From the NCBI RefSeq assembly GCF_900105495.1, contig NZ_FNTF01000002.1, positions 2,021,501 to 2,085,500 on the forward strand: DNA of 64,000 nucleotides, written 5' to 3'. Below the pieces are notes generated by a model. That model was not told the origin of the DNA, did no database searches, and saw only the letters and a program-made list of their open reading frames with translations. Each line of letters opens with the position of its first letter. Within the stretch, counting starts at the first letter, position 1. The DNA comes from Pseudomonas frederiksbergensis (lineage in GTDB: Bacteria; Pseudomonadota; Gammaproteobacteria; Pseudomonadales; Pseudomonadaceae). Positions 30,800 to 39,336 of this stretch are shown here, one piece after another. The position numbers and the translations under genes are program-made.

Positions 30800-31627
30800 T
30801 TATTTGACGGTTGAGTAGTCGACGCCGTACCACTTGTTCGACAGCTTGGTCAGCGTGCCGTCCTTGTGCATCTCGCCGATGATTTGGCCGAGCTTGGCCT
30901 TCAATTCCGCGTCACCCTTGTCGGTGGCAATGGCCAGGGGTTCGTAGAACGCCACTGCATTGTCGACGGCCCGCAGCGGGTAACCGCTCTTCACAGCGGC
31001 GTCCAGTGTGCTGCGTTGAGTGAGGATGGCGTCGAGCCGGGTACCGTCACCCAGACGCAGATCGTCCAGCGGTCCGACGGAACCGGAGTAAGTCTTCATT
31101 TTTGTGGTCTTTACGTCATAAATGACGGGCGGCACGTCAGTGGTTTCGATGGCCAGCGCCTGGCTGAAATAGTCCTCGGACGTGGTGCCGCCTTCGACAC
31201 CGATCGTTTTGCCATTGAGCGCTTTGTGGTCGGTGAGGGCGGATTTGTTGTGAACCGCAAACACGTAAGGCACGTAGTAATAGGTCGCGGGGAAATCGAG
31301 AATTCGCGCGCGACTTTTGGTGGCGGTCATCGAGCCCACGGACATGTCCCAGCGCCCATTCCACTTGCCGGCGGTGATCACGTCCCAATCGGGGGTGATG
31401 AACTTGACCTCGACGCCGAGACGCTTGGCGATCTCCTTGGATACGTCGATATCAAACCCGTCGATTTCATTCTTGTCGTTGATAAACCCTTGGGGTGGCC
31501 AGGTTGCCGACGTGGCGACGGTCATTGTTTTACTGCTCTGGATTTTGTCCAGAACCGCTCCGGCGTTGGCGGCGCCGACGAACACCAGCGACATTGCGGC
31601 TGCGATTACGTGTTTTCTGCTGACCAT
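30800..31627 (-). CDS. Amino-acid/amine ABC transporter periplasmic binding protein
   Basis: 275-aa SBP_bac_3-family binding protein with a signal peptide (MVSRKHVIAAAMSLVFVGAANA). Ligand-binding features are TVATSATWPPQGFINDKNEIDGFDIDVSKEIAKRL and GSMTATKSRARILDFPATYYY. The start at 31627 was picked because GGAG lies 6 nt upstream; two ATGs 2 and 4 codons earlier are too close to it. ATPase and permease genes precede it on the same strand. Specificity is unknown. Confidence 0.9.
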   Translation of the reverse strand: MVSRKHVIAAAMSLVFVGAANAGAVLDKIQSSKTMTVATSATWPPQGFINDKNEIDGFDIDVSKEIAKRLGVEVKFITPDWDVITAGKWNGRWDMSVGSMTATKSRARILDFPATYYYVPYVFAVHNKSALTDHKALNGKTIGVEGGTTSEDYFSQALAIETTDVPPVIYDVKTTKMKTYSGSVGPLDDLRLGDGTRLDAILTQRSTLDAAVKSGYPLRAVDNAVAFYEPLAIATDKGDAELKAKLGQIIGEMHKDGTLTKLSNKWYGVDYSTVK

Positions 31628-31673
31628 GTCCATCTCCACTTTTCGTTTTTGTTATGAAGGGGCAAAGCGCTGC

Positions 31674-32459
31674 TCAGTGACCAATGATCTGCGACAGGAA
31701 TTTCTGCGCGCGTTCGGTTTGCGGGTTGTTGAAGAACTCGGAAGGGGTGGCTTGTTCGATGACCTGGCCCTGGTCCATGAACAGCACGCGGTCGGCGACC
31801 TTGCTGGCAAAACCCATTTCGTGGGTCACGCAAATCATGGTCATGCCGTCGGTGGCCAACTCGCCCATCACGTCCAGCACTTCGTGGACCATTTCAGGAT
31901 CGAGGGCCGAAGTTGGTTCGTCGAACAGCATTACTTTGGGGTTCATGCACAGCGCCCGGGCAATCGCCACGCGCTGCTGCTGGCCGCCGGACAGTTGCGA
32001 AGGGTACTTGTGGGCATGTTCGGCAATTCGCACCCGCTCCAGGTAAACCTGAGCGCGTTTTTTCGCCTCGGCGCTCGACACGCCTTGCACCAGTTGCGGG
32101 GCCAGGGTCAGGTTGTCCATCACGCTTAAATGTGGGAACAGGTTGAAGCTCTGGAACACCATGCCGATTTCCCGGCGCACCGCGCTGACACTTTCTGCCT
32201 CGCTGGTGAGGGTGATGCCGTTGACCTGAATGTGGCCTTCCTGGAAATTCTCCAGATGGTTGATGCAACGAATCATCGTCGACTTGCCTGAGCCCGACGG
32301 CCCGCACACCACCAGGATTTCGCCCGTGGCAACGTTCAGGTCGACATTGCGCAAGGCGTGAAAATCGCCGTACCACTTGTTCAGGCCGGTGATGGAAATC
32401 ATCGAAGGGCTGGCCTGCGCAACAGGTGCCAGGTCGAGTCGTTCTGCCGTGGTCATCAC
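31674..32459 (-). CDS. Amino-acid ABC transporter ATP-binding protein
   Basis: 261-aa ATPase of the polar amino-acid importer family (GlnQ/HisP type). Walker A is [18 protein letters not shown], the signature [17 protein letters not shown], Walker [17 protein letters not shown]. About 17 extra residues precede the domain. It starts 3 nt after the permease stop. Confidence 0.93.
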   Translation of the reverse strand: MMTTAERLDLAPVAQASPSMISITGLNKWYGDFHALRNVDLNVATGEILVVCGPSGSGKSTMIRCINHLENFQEGHIQVNGITLTSEAESVSAVRREIGMVFQSFNLFPHLSVMDNLTLAPQLVQGVSSAEAKKRAQVYLERVRIAEHAHKYPSQLSGGQQQRVAIARALCMNPKVMLFDEPTSALDPEMVHEVLDVMGELATDGMTMICVTHEMGFASKVADRVLFMDQGQVIEQATPSEFFNNPQTERAQKFLSQIIGH

Positions 32460-32462
32460 TCA

Positions 32463-33437
32463 TCAACCCCTTGCAATGGATCGGTTGACCCGTTTTTCGA
32501 TCCGCGCCTGCACCCGTTCGAGGATGAACGACAGGGCCCAGTAAATCATCGCGGCGGTGATCAGCATTTCCAGGTGGCGGAAGTCCGCGCGGCCCTGGGT
32601 CTTGGCCAGGTACATCAATTCCCAGACACCGATCACCGACACCAGCGAACTGTCCTTGAGCATGGCGATGAACTGGTTGCCGGTGGGCGGGATGATCACC
32701 CGCAAGGCTTGCGGCATGATCACCCGGCTCAGGGTCTTGAACGGGCTGATGCCCAGGGCTCGCGAGGCCTCCCACTGACCTACCGGAATGCTCTGGATGC
32801 CCGCCCGAAAAATCTCGGTCATGTAAGCGCCGTAGCACAGCGACAACGCGAGGATGCCGGCCGGCACGGCGTCCACCACATAACCCAGTTGCGGCAGTCC
32901 GAGGTAAATCAGGTAGATCTGGATCAGCAGCGGAACACCGCGAAAGAACGAGGTGTAGAACGAGGCGATGGCATTGGCCAGGCCGTTGTTCGACAGCTTG
33001 GCCACAGCACCGATCAAGGCAAGCACGAAGGCAATCACAATTGCGATGGCGGAAATGTATAGCGTGGTCGCGGCGCCCTGGATGATCAGGAAACCGATCT
33101 TGTCGAGGATGAAGCTGTAGGAAAGGTCGAAGGTGTCGAAGAACGCCAGGAACAGGATCAGCAGTTCGATCCAGACCACGCTGGTCTGCACCTTGAATTT
33201 CAAGCGCCCGAGGACGTGAAAGTTCAGCGTGCCCAGTGCAGCAATCGCCAGGCCGATGGCGATATTGCGAGCAGTCAAGCTGTCCGGGGCACTGCCCAGC
33301 AGCGGATGCAGGAAATGACTGAGGGCGCTGTTACCCAGGTTCATCAGGTAGGAGCCGAGAAACAGCACCACGGCTACGCCAAGCAGGAATTGAGGATCAT
33401 TGGACTTTTTTTTATAAATTATATTGTCGTGATACAT
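32463..33437 (-). CDS. Amino-acid ABC transporter permease with N-terminal extension
   Basis: 324-aa HisM/GlnP-type permease. The transporter domain is in the C-terminal half (GAATTLYISAIAIVIAFVLAL; EIFRAGIQSIPVGQWEASRALGISPFKTL is the EAA loop). The first 110 residues hold about three more hydrophobic segments (VAVVLFLGSYLMNLG, IAIGLAIAALGTLNF, VVWIELLILFLAFFDTF), making it longer than the usual 220-240 aa. ATG at 33437 was chosen (MYHDNIIYKKKS). Confidence 0.9.
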   Translation of the reverse strand: MYHDNIIYKKKSNDPQFLLGVAVVLFLGSYLMNLGNSALSHFLHPLLGSAPDSLTARNIAIGLAIAALGTLNFHVLGRLKFKVQTSVVWIELLILFLAFFDTFDLSYSFILDKIGFLIIQGAATTLYISAIAIVIAFVLALIGAVAKLSNNGLANAIASFYTSFFRGVPLLIQIYLIYLGLPQLGYVVDAVPAGILALSLCYGAYMTEIFRAGIQSIPVGQWEASRALGISPFKTLSRVIMPQALRVIIPPTGNQFIAMLKDSSLVSVIGVWELMYLAKTQGRADFRHLEMLITAAMIYWALSFILERVQARIEKRVNRSIARG

Positions 33438-33568
33438 GACTGCCTCAGGCTTGTAAGTGGTAGTGATCTCGCTTGGTAAGAGGGGTATTTGGTCAGTATT
33501 GCGACGCAAAACCGGGGACTACAAGCGAACATAATTCGCTATGTCAGTCCCGGATCGCAGTTTGCTTT

Positions 33569-34819
33569 TCAGGAAAGCTTCGCCAGGCAGGCCTCGAAAA
33601 TATCCAGCCCTTCTTCCAGCACCGCGGCCTCAGTGGTCAACGGCGCCAAAAGCCGAATGATGTGGCGCGACTTACCGCTTGGCATCAGCAGCAAACCGGC
33701 ATCTCGTGCCAACGCCAATAGCTGCGTCAATTGCGCCGAGGCCGGTGTGCCGTCGGCATTGATCAATTCAATACCGCGCATCGCGCCAACGCCGGTCAGG
33801 CGGCCCAGAAACGGGGAAAGCTTGTTGGCGCGCCAGGCCTCGTAGCGGCTGACAATGGCTTCTTCCTGTTGCGAGCCCCAGGCGTGCAGGTTCGCATCGG
33901 TCATCTCGTCCAGGGTGGCCAGTGCCGCGGCGCAGGCAATCGGATTGCCCGAATAGGTGCCGCCCAGTCCGCCCTTGGGCAAGGTGTCGAGCAGCGACTT
34001 GCGCCCGACCACCGCGCCCAGTGGCACGCCGCCGGCAATACTTTTAGCGAGCAGGATCAGGTCCGGCTCAATACCCAGTCGCGAAAATGCAAAGCGCTGG
34101 CCGGTGCGACCGAAGCCGGACTGGATTTCATCAGCGATCAGCAGGATGTTCTTTTCATCACAGAAGCGGCGTAGCGCCTGGGCGAACTCCACGTCCAGCG
34201 CCAGGAAGCCCGATTCGCCTTGCACCGGTTCGACGATAAAACAGGCGACGTCATCAACGTCGATCTCGACGCTGAACAGCCGGTCCATGGCTTTCAGGGC
34301 CTCGGCACAGGTCACGTCGTTGTCCTTGCTCGGGTATGGCAAGTGAAAAACCGTACCCGGCAGCACGCCGACTTTCTGTTTGTAGGGCGCGACTTTGCCG
34401 TTGAGGTTGAGCGTGGCGAGGGTACGGCCGTGGAAGGCGCCGTCGAAGGCGATGACGGCCGTGCGACCGGTGGCGCCACGCACGATCTTCAGGGCGTTTT
34501 CGGCCGCTTCCGCGCCGCTGTTGGTGAGCATGCCGCTGACTGGGTAGTCCACCGGAATAAACGCGGTGAGGCGATCCATCAGTTCGATGTAGGGCACATG
34601 CGGGGCGGCGTTGAACGCGTAGTGGGTCAGCCGCGTGGCTTGTTCGCGAATGGCCTCGACGATGCGCGGATGGCAATGGCCGAGGTTCAGTACGCCGATG
34701 CCGCCGACGAAGTCGATGTAGCGTTTGCCATCGGTGTCCCAGACCTCGGCATTTTTGCCGTGGCTGAGCGTGACGGGATGAACGATGTTGATCGACTGGC
34801 TGATGGTTTCGCTGCTCAT
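33569..34819 (-). CDS. Class III aminotransferase, 4-aminobutyrate/2-aminoadipate type
   Basis: 416-aa PLP aminotransferase of the GABA-transaminase subgroup. Motifs are GGIGVLNLGHCHPRIVEAI, NSGAEAAENALKIVRGATGR, AFDGAFHGRTLATLNLNGK, EPVQGESGFLALD, LLIADEIQSGFGRTG and the PLP lysine in LLAKSIAGGVPLGAV. It is first in the leftward unit with the importer and the FAD oxidase. GABA, 5-aminovalerate and 2-aminoadipate enzymes of pseudomonads share this pattern, so the substrate is not fixed. Confidence 0.88.
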   Translation of the reverse strand: MSSETISQSINIVHPVTLSHGKNAEVWDTDGKRYIDFVGGIGVLNLGHCHPRIVEAIREQATRLTHYAFNAAPHVPYIELMDRLTAFIPVDYPVSGMLTNSGAEAAENALKIVRGATGRTAVIAFDGAFHGRTLATLNLNGKVAPYKQKVGVLPGTVFHLPYPSKDNDVTCAEALKAMDRLFSVEIDVDDVACFIVEPVQGESGFLALDVEFAQALRRFCDEKNILLIADEIQSGFGRTGQRFAFSRLGIEPDLILLAKSIAGGVPLGAVVGRKSLLDTLPKGGLGGTYSGNPIACAAALATLDEMTDANLHAWGSQQEEAIVSRYEAWRANKLSPFLGRLTGVGAMRGIELINADGTPASAQLTQLLALARDAGLLLMPSGKSRHIIRLLAPLTTEAAVLEEGLDIFEACLAKLS

Positions 34820-34952
34820 GGATGACCGACTCTGAAGAAGGGATGCTTCTTTTTATCTAAGCCGTGAGCAGTGGTTTGGGGCAAACGAAATAAAGTGGCC
34901 GGGTCAATCTTAAAAGTCGGGATGTTGCCTGTACCGATCGATGGCGACGCGT

Positions 34953-35063
34953 AACCTGTGGCGAGGGAGCTTGCTCCCGTTGGGCCGCGAAGCGACCCTG
35001 TTTATCTAAAAAGAAGGGGACCGCTGCGCAGTCCAGCGGGAGCAAGCTCCCTCGCCACAGGTT
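34953..35063. repeat. Paired inverted REP-like elements (27-bp arms)
   Basis: 34953-34979 (AACCTGTGGCGAGGGAGCTT…) and 35037-35063 are exact reverse complements. They lie upstream of the aminotransferase and downstream of the HopJ-like gene. This GGCGAGGGAGC sequence is a further REP subtype. Confidence 0.88.
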
Positions 35064-35098
35064 CAGTGTCGCTCGTGATGTACTTTGCGGGCGTTGAA

Positions 35099-35437
35099 TC
35101 AGCGGCGAGTCAGCGGCTGTTGAGTGAACTTCACACCGGCCAGGCCATGAGCAATCAGCGCGCGGATATTGCCGTGATCGCTGCCCTCAGGCGTCGCCAC
35201 CACCGAACGGTAATGCTCGCCGAACGCCAACAGCGCTTCTTCATCGCTCAAGCCTTCCAGCAGCGCCAGACCCAATGTCTTGCACGAGCCTTCATTCTGC
35301 CCGGCTGCGTTTTCCACGCCGCCGTTGTTGAAAGCCTGAGGCTGATAGTCGTAGCCGGCGGCGATGAAAGCCAGGGTGTCGGCAAAAGCGTGTTCGCCGC
35401 TCTTGAGGCTGGCGCGCAGGGTGGTCAAATCACTCAT
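35099..35437 (-). CDS. HopJ-family (type III effector HopPmaJ-like) protein
   Basis: 112-aa protein of the HopJ family. The family was named from a P. syringae secreted protein, but it is widespread in bacteria without type III secretion and its function is unknown. Conserved segments are FIAAGYDYQPQAFNNGGVENAAGQNEGSCK and HYRSVVATPEGSDHGNIRAL. Its ATG lies 8 nt inside the end of the DUF1244 gene, so both are one transcript. No type III genes are nearby; a housekeeping role is more likely. Confidence 0.85.
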   Translation of the reverse strand: MSDLTTLRASLKSGEHAFADTLAFIAAGYDYQPQAFNNGGVENAAGQNEGSCKTLGLALLEGLSDEEALLAFGEHYRSVVATPEGSDHGNIRALIAHGLAGVKFTQQPLTRR

Positions 35438-35726
35438 TGGGTTTTCCTTTGGCGAACGCCGCTTGTTGTTCGGCGTTGGCTTCTTGCTGGTATTGGGCTT
35501 TCCACTCGGCGTACGGCATGCCGTAAACCACTTCGCGGGCTTCATCGAGGCTGACCTCGATCTGGCGTTCATCGGCAGCGGCCTTGTACCACTTGGACAA
35601 GCAATTGCGGCAGAAGCCGGAAAGGTTCATCAGGTCGATGTTCTGCACATCCTTGCGGCTGTCCAGATGGGCGACCAGCCGGCGAAAGGCGGCGGCTTCG
35701 AGTTCCAGGCGTTGTTGATCGTTCAT
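35430..35726 (-). CDS. DUF1244 domain-containing protein
   Basis: 98-aa alpha-helical protein of unknown function. The core DLMNLSGFCRNCLSKWY with a CxxC, and VYGMPYAEWKAQYQ, define DUF1244. ATG at 35726 was chosen since earlier codons precede the conserved region. It overlaps the HopJ-like gene and follows folX by 68 nt on the same strand. Confidence 0.88.
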   Translation of the reverse strand: MNDQQRLELEAAAFRRLVAHLDSRKDVQNIDLMNLSGFCRNCLSKWYKAAADERQIEVSLDEAREVVYGMPYAEWKAQYQQEANAEQQAAFAKGKPNE

Positions 35727-35794
35727 GGCGGGCTCTGTGCAATCAAATCGTGGCGCGGATGATAAAAGTCTGACGAACAATGCGCCAGACGCGG

Positions 35795-36166
35795 TCAGCG
35801 GCTCGCGGCGAGGGTAATCGATACCGACTCGGCGAAACGCAGGGCGTGGGGCTTGTCGACTTCGACCTCGGCGTACAACACCGACTCGTTGGCCATGACC
35901 AGATCGAGAATTTCCTGGGTCAGGCGTTCGAGCAGCGCGAAGCGATTGCCTTCCACGTGGGCGATGATCGCCTTGGTGATGGTGCGGTAGTTCAGCGCGT
36001 GATCGATGTCGTTGTCACGCACCGCTTCCTGAGCGGCATACAGGATGGTCAGGTTGATCTGCACATCCTGCTTGTTGAGGATTTCATCCTCGTTGATCCC
36101 GATGAAGGTCCGCAGGCACAGGTTCTTGACCCGGATGCGTGCGGTTCCTGGTTGAAGTTGTGGCAT
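35795..36166 (-). CDS. folX: Dihydroneopterin triphosphate 2'-epimerase FolX
   Basis: 123-aa member of the FolB/FolX fold. It epimerises dihydroneopterin triphosphate to dihydromonapterin triphosphate, the path to tetrahydromonapterin, which is the cofactor of phenylalanine hydroxylase in pseudomonads. The motifs [29 protein letters not shown] and [15 protein letters not shown] are typical of FolX. It starts 2 nt after the folE stop. Confidence 0.92.
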   Translation of the reverse strand: MPQLQPGTARIRVKNLCLRTFIGINEDEILNKQDVQINLTILYAAQEAVRDNDIDHALNYRTITKAIIAHVEGNRFALLERLTQEILDLVMANESVLYAEVEVDKPHALRFAESVSITLAASR

Positions 36167-36168
36167 TG

Positions 36169-36744
36169 CTACTTGCTCCGTCCAATCAATTGCAGGAACT
36201 CCTGGCGGGTATTGCTCGACTCGCGGAAGGCGCCGAGCATCACCGAGGTGTTCATGGTCGAATTCTGTTTCTCGACGCCGCGCATCATCATGCACATGTG
36301 CTTGGCTTCGATGACCACCGCAACGCCCGCCGCGCCGGTCACTTGCTGTACAGCTTCGGCGATTTGCCGAGTGAGGTTTTCCTGGATTTGCAGGCGACGG
36401 GCGAACATGTCCACCAGTCGCGCAATCTTCGACAGGCCCAGTACTTTGCCCGTTGGAATATAAGCCACATGCGCCTTGCCGATGAAGGGCAGCATGTGAT
36501 GTTCGCAGAGCGAATACAGCTCGATGTTGTCGACGATGATCATTTCATCGTTGTCGGACGCGAACAGCGCGCCGTTGACGATTTCTTCGACACTTTGCTC
36601 ATAACCACGGCAGAGGTACTGCATGGCTTTTGCCGCGCGAACCGGGGTGTCTTGCAGACCCTCGCGGTCGGGGTTTTCACCGAGGCCGATGAGGATCTCG
36701 CGGTAGCTCTGGGACAAGGCGTTCTGGGGCAGGGAAAACGTCAT
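36169..36744 (-). CDS. folE: GTP cyclohydrolase I FolE
   Basis: 191-aa enzyme opening the pterin pathway (GTP to dihydroneopterin triphosphate). Zinc ligands are in [23 protein letters not shown] and, downstream, [17 protein letters not shown]. It lies between folM and folX, which together suggest this copy feeds monapterin rather than folate synthesis. A light-inducible folE copy is reported in P. putida near the same LitR/LOV genes. Confidence 0.95.
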   Translation of the reverse strand: MTFSLPQNALSQSYREILIGLGENPDREGLQDTPVRAAKAMQYLCRGYEQSVEEIVNGALFASDNDEMIIVDNIELYSLCEHHMLPFIGKAHVAYIPTGKVLGLSKIARLVDMFARRLQIQENLTRQIAEAVQQVTGAAGVAVVIEAKHMCMMMRGVEKQNSTMNTSVMLGAFRESSNTRQEFLQLIGRSK

Positions 36745-36766
36745 GGAACATCCTCGCGGGGGCCGC

Positions 36767-37477
36767 TTATTTGATGTGCCGTCCGCCGTTGACGGTCAGG
36801 GTCGTGCCGGTGACATAAGGGTTGTCGAGCAAATAACGCAGGCTCTGGTAGATCACTTCGCCGCCGGGCTCGATGCCCAGCGCGGATTTGGCCAATACCT
36901 TGGCGCGGTATGCCGCGTCATCGTCGGGGTTGAACATTAGCAGGGCTGGCGCGATCCCGTTGACCTTGATTGTCGGCGCGTATTTCGCGGCGAAGGACAG
37001 GGTGAGGCTGTCGAGCCCGGCTTTGCTGGCGCAGTAGCCAATATGCTTGCTGCTGCCCTTGCGGGTCACGTCGTCGCTGATGTGCACGATGTCGGCGGGG
37101 CTTGAGCGTTGCAGCAAGTCGGCACAATGCAGATTGATCAGGTAGGGCGCCAGCATGTGGACGTTGAACATGCGGGTGAAGGCTGCGGCGTCGGTGTCCG
37201 GGGTTTCGGCCAGCCACTCGGAGGCGTTGTGGACGATTGCCCGCAGGCTGTCGGTGTGGTTTTTCAGTTCGCTGATGAACGCGAAGATCCCGGCTTCAGT
37301 GGCGAAGTCGGCAAACACCGCGATAGCCCCCAGGTCGCGCAGGACTTGCACGCCGGGGCGTTCACTGCGGTAGCTGAAGATCACCGGCTGGCCATCCTCG
37401 AGCAAACGCTGCGCACAGTGCAGGCCGACACGTTGGCCGGCGCCAGTGATGAGGATTGGGGCTACGGAAGAGGTCAT
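36767..37477 (-). CDS. folM: Dihydromonapterin reductase FolM
   Basis: 236-aa short-chain dehydrogenase that reduces dihydromonapterin to tetrahydromonapterin. N-terminal [22 protein letters not shown] is the NADPH motif; the active-site Tyr and Lys are in [21 protein letters not shown] at 37477 ([14 protein letters not shown]) was chosen. First gene of folM–folE–folX. Confidence 0.9.
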   Translation of the reverse strand: MTSSVAPILITGAGQRVGLHCAQRLLEDGQPVIFSYRSERPGVQVLRDLGAIAVFADFATEAGIFAFISELKNHTDSLRAIVHNASEWLAETPDTDAAAFTRMFNVHMLAPYLINLHCADLLQRSSPADIVHISDDVTRKGSSKHIGYCASKAGLDSLTLSFAAKYAPTIKVNGIAPALLMFNPDDDAAYRAKVLAKSALGIEPGGEVIYQSLRYLLDNPYVTGTTLTVNGGRHIK

Positions 37478-37546
37478 GAACGGCTCGCGTCGCGGTAAGA
37501 GCAAAACTATACCAGCGCGCGGCGGCATTCACCTACCGTGGGGCTT

Positions 37547-37592
37547 TCCCTGTGGGAGCGAGCCGCCCGGAGCCGGCTCGCTCCCACAGGGA
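37547..37592. repeat. REP-like palindrome upstream of folM
   Basis: 19-bp inverted arms TCCCTGTGGGAGCGAGCCG (37547-37565) and its complement (37574-37592) around an 8-nt centre. It lies between codirectional leftward genes (37595-38164 and folM) and can form a hairpin in both strands. Confidence 0.85.
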
Positions 37593-37594
37593 AG

Positions 37595-38164
37595 TTAGTG
37601 GTTTTGAGGAGTGGGTGCAGCGGGCAGCGGCCGTTGCGGCGTGGTGTTCAGCCAACCGGCCAGCAGACGGGTCGACAGCGGAATGAAGAAGTAGACCATC
37701 AGCGGGGTCAGGCACAAGGTGCTGATGAACACCCGGCTCAGCAAACCCATGTCGCTCAGCAATGGCCCGAGGATAAAGTTGAACAGCAGGGAAACCGGAA
37801 AGAATGCCAACCAGATCGCCACGGCCTGTTTCCAGCGTGGTGGGCGCTGGCCAGCCGCGCCGAACCAGCCTTCGATGCCGCTGACTCGATGTTCCGTTGG
37901 ATCGGCAAACAGGTCACTGCCGCGTGCCAGCCATGCGGTGCGCGAGGCGGAATGCTCCCAGGCGTGCAAAGTCTGCTCGTCGGCAAAGCGGAAAATAATC
38001 TGGAATTCGTCATCGTCGGGCGGCGGAGCGAGCACGCCAGAGCCGAGATAGCCGGGAAAATCGGTGGCCAGTTGTTCGCCTTCGCGCAACCAGGTAATCA
38101 GGTCTTGATAACGCCCAACGGCGACGCGGCGCGCAACCATCAGCGTGACGGGTGAGGTAGACAT
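37595..38164 (-). CDS. Antibiotic-biosynthesis-monooxygenase (ABM) domain protein with membrane tail
   Basis: 189-aa protein. The N-terminal half (TLMVARRVAVGRYQDLITWLREG, FQIIFRFADEQTLHAWEHS) is an ABM-type ferredoxin-like fold; the C-terminal part has two membrane helices (AVAIWLAFFPVSLLFNFILG; LSRVFISTLCLTPLMVYFFI). This combined architecture is common in proteobacteria and uncharacterised. ATG at 38164 was chosen. It lies between the fol genes and the divergent LitR-type regulator, so it may share light-responsive promoter DNA (inference). Confidence 0.8.
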   Translation of the reverse strand: MSTSPVTLMVARRVAVGRYQDLITWLREGEQLATDFPGYLGSGVLAPPPDDDEFQIIFRFADEQTLHAWEHSASRTAWLARGSDLFADPTEHRVSGIEGWFGAAGQRPPRWKQAVAIWLAFFPVSLLFNFILGPLLSDMGLLSRVFISTLCLTPLMVYFFIPLSTRLLAGWLNTTPQRPLPAAPTPQNH

Positions 38165-38375
38165 TGTGCATCTCCGTATAACAATCGCGTCGCTCCGGGT
38201 AGGAGTTTCGCCAGGCGCAGCGCCGGGGTGATGGGCTGCGTCGTGGAACAAGCAAGGATTATTCCTGATTCTGCCGGGTACGTCAGTGATGTTTGTCGCC
38301 AGCAACGTCTTGAATGGTATGGGGGCAAGGGAGGTAGAATAGGATCCAATTTATACATGGACGTAGAATTAAAAA
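38165..38375. promoter_or_regulatory. Divergent intergenic region before the LitR-type regulator
   Basis: 211 bp between divergent genes. Near the right end GTAGAAT occurs twice (38334-38340 and 38363-38369), flanking TTATACATGG at 38351-38360. TATACA is one half of the direct repeat reported for PplR1 in P. putida, but I see no second half at the right spacing. An operator here is only a suggestion. Confidence 0.3.
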
Positions 38376-39335
38376 ATGCCTGTCCTGACTGATGTTGTCC
38401 CTGGATTGCAACCCGGTCTTCCACTCGAACAGGAAGACCTGTTTCCGATACGCGAAGTGTCGCGCCTGACGGGGGTCAACCCGGTCACGCTACGTGCATG
38501 GGAGCGCCGCTATGGGCTGATCCAGCCCGCGCGCACCGAAAGTGGGCACAGGCTGTATTCGTTGACCGATATCGACCGTATCCGCAGCATCCTTGGCTGG
38601 ATCGAACGCGGCGTTGCGGTCGGCAAAGTCGGCAAGATCCTGGCCAGGATTGCGCCGCTTCAGGCTCTGTCGCACATCATCCCCAATGAACTGGTACAGG
38701 CTGACTACACGCAATGGCAGCAACAGGTTCAGGCGGCGGTGAATGCATTCGACGAGGTGCAACTGGAACAGGTTTATGGACAGATCTTTTCCAGTTATCC
38801 GCTGACTGTCGTGTTTCAGGACATTCTGCTTCCACTCTGGAAGCAACTGCGCCAGCGCCATGAAGCATTCGGCCAGGCCAGCGAGTGGCTTTTCCTGGAT
38901 GGTTTTCTGCGTTCTCGAGTGTTGCAACGCCTGCTGCTGGTGCGTGTCCTGCAACCGCGACGGGTGATTGTCTGCGCCCTGAGCGATCAGTGTCGTGAAC
39001 TCGATGTGCTGGTAACGGCGCTGTTTTTGAGCAGTGTCGATTCGGCTATTCAAGTGTTGGCTATCGGTCAGCCATTCGATGAACTGGCCCTGGTCTGCGA
39101 AAGAGTCAAACCCCAGGCGCTGGTGCTGATTTCCAATCACGCGCCTGCGCTCGAGTTGCCGCGGCGACTGAAGCGCCTGGCCTTGAGCCTGGATTGTCAG
39201 TTGTTGCTGGCGGGGGATGCGTCCGATCTGGTGCAGGAAAGCCTGGCGGGATCGTCGATTGGATGTCTGGGCAACGAAGGATTGGTCATGCGTCAGCGTT
39301 TGAAACAATTCCTGACAGGCAACCTGGACACCTGA
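38376..39335 (+). CDS. MerR-family regulator of the LitR/PplR (class II) type
   Basis: 319-aa transcription regulator. The N-terminus has a MerR HTH (FPIREVSRLTGVNPVTLRAWERRYGL…GHRLYSLTDIDRI, residues 23-70). The rest (about 90-319) follows the B12-binding-type layout of LitR/CarH but lacks the DXHXXG cobalamin motif, having SDQCRELDVLVTALF at the place where it would occur. P. putida PplR proteins of this class repress light-inducible genes with the help of a LOV photoreceptor rather than B12. The adjacent LOV gene supports the same pairing; the closest counterpart would be pplR3. Confidence 0.85.
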   Translation: MPVLTDVVPGLQPGLPLEQEDLFPIREVSRLTGVNPVTLRAWERRYGLIQPARTESGHRLYSLTDIDRIRSILGWIERGVAVGKVGKILARIAPLQALSHIIPNELVQADYTQWQQQVQAAVNAFDEVQLEQVYGQIFSSYPLTVVFQDILLPLWKQLRQRHEAFGQASEWLFLDGFLRSRVLQRLLLVRVLQPRRVIVCALSDQCRELDVLVTALFLSSVDSAIQVLAIGQPFDELALVCERVKPQALVLISNHAPALELPRRLKRLALSLDCQLLLAGDASDLVQESLAGSSIGCLGNEGLVMRQRLKQFLTGNLDT

Positions 39336-39336
39336 A

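Noticed and set aside
35099..35437. Type III secretion effector
   Set aside because: The family name suggests it, but there is no hrp box or secretion gene nearby and the gene sits in a metabolic unit.
38334..38369. PplR-type direct repeat before the LitR-like gene
   Set aside because: Only one half (TATACA) fits; the second half at 12-nt spacing is not present on either strand.
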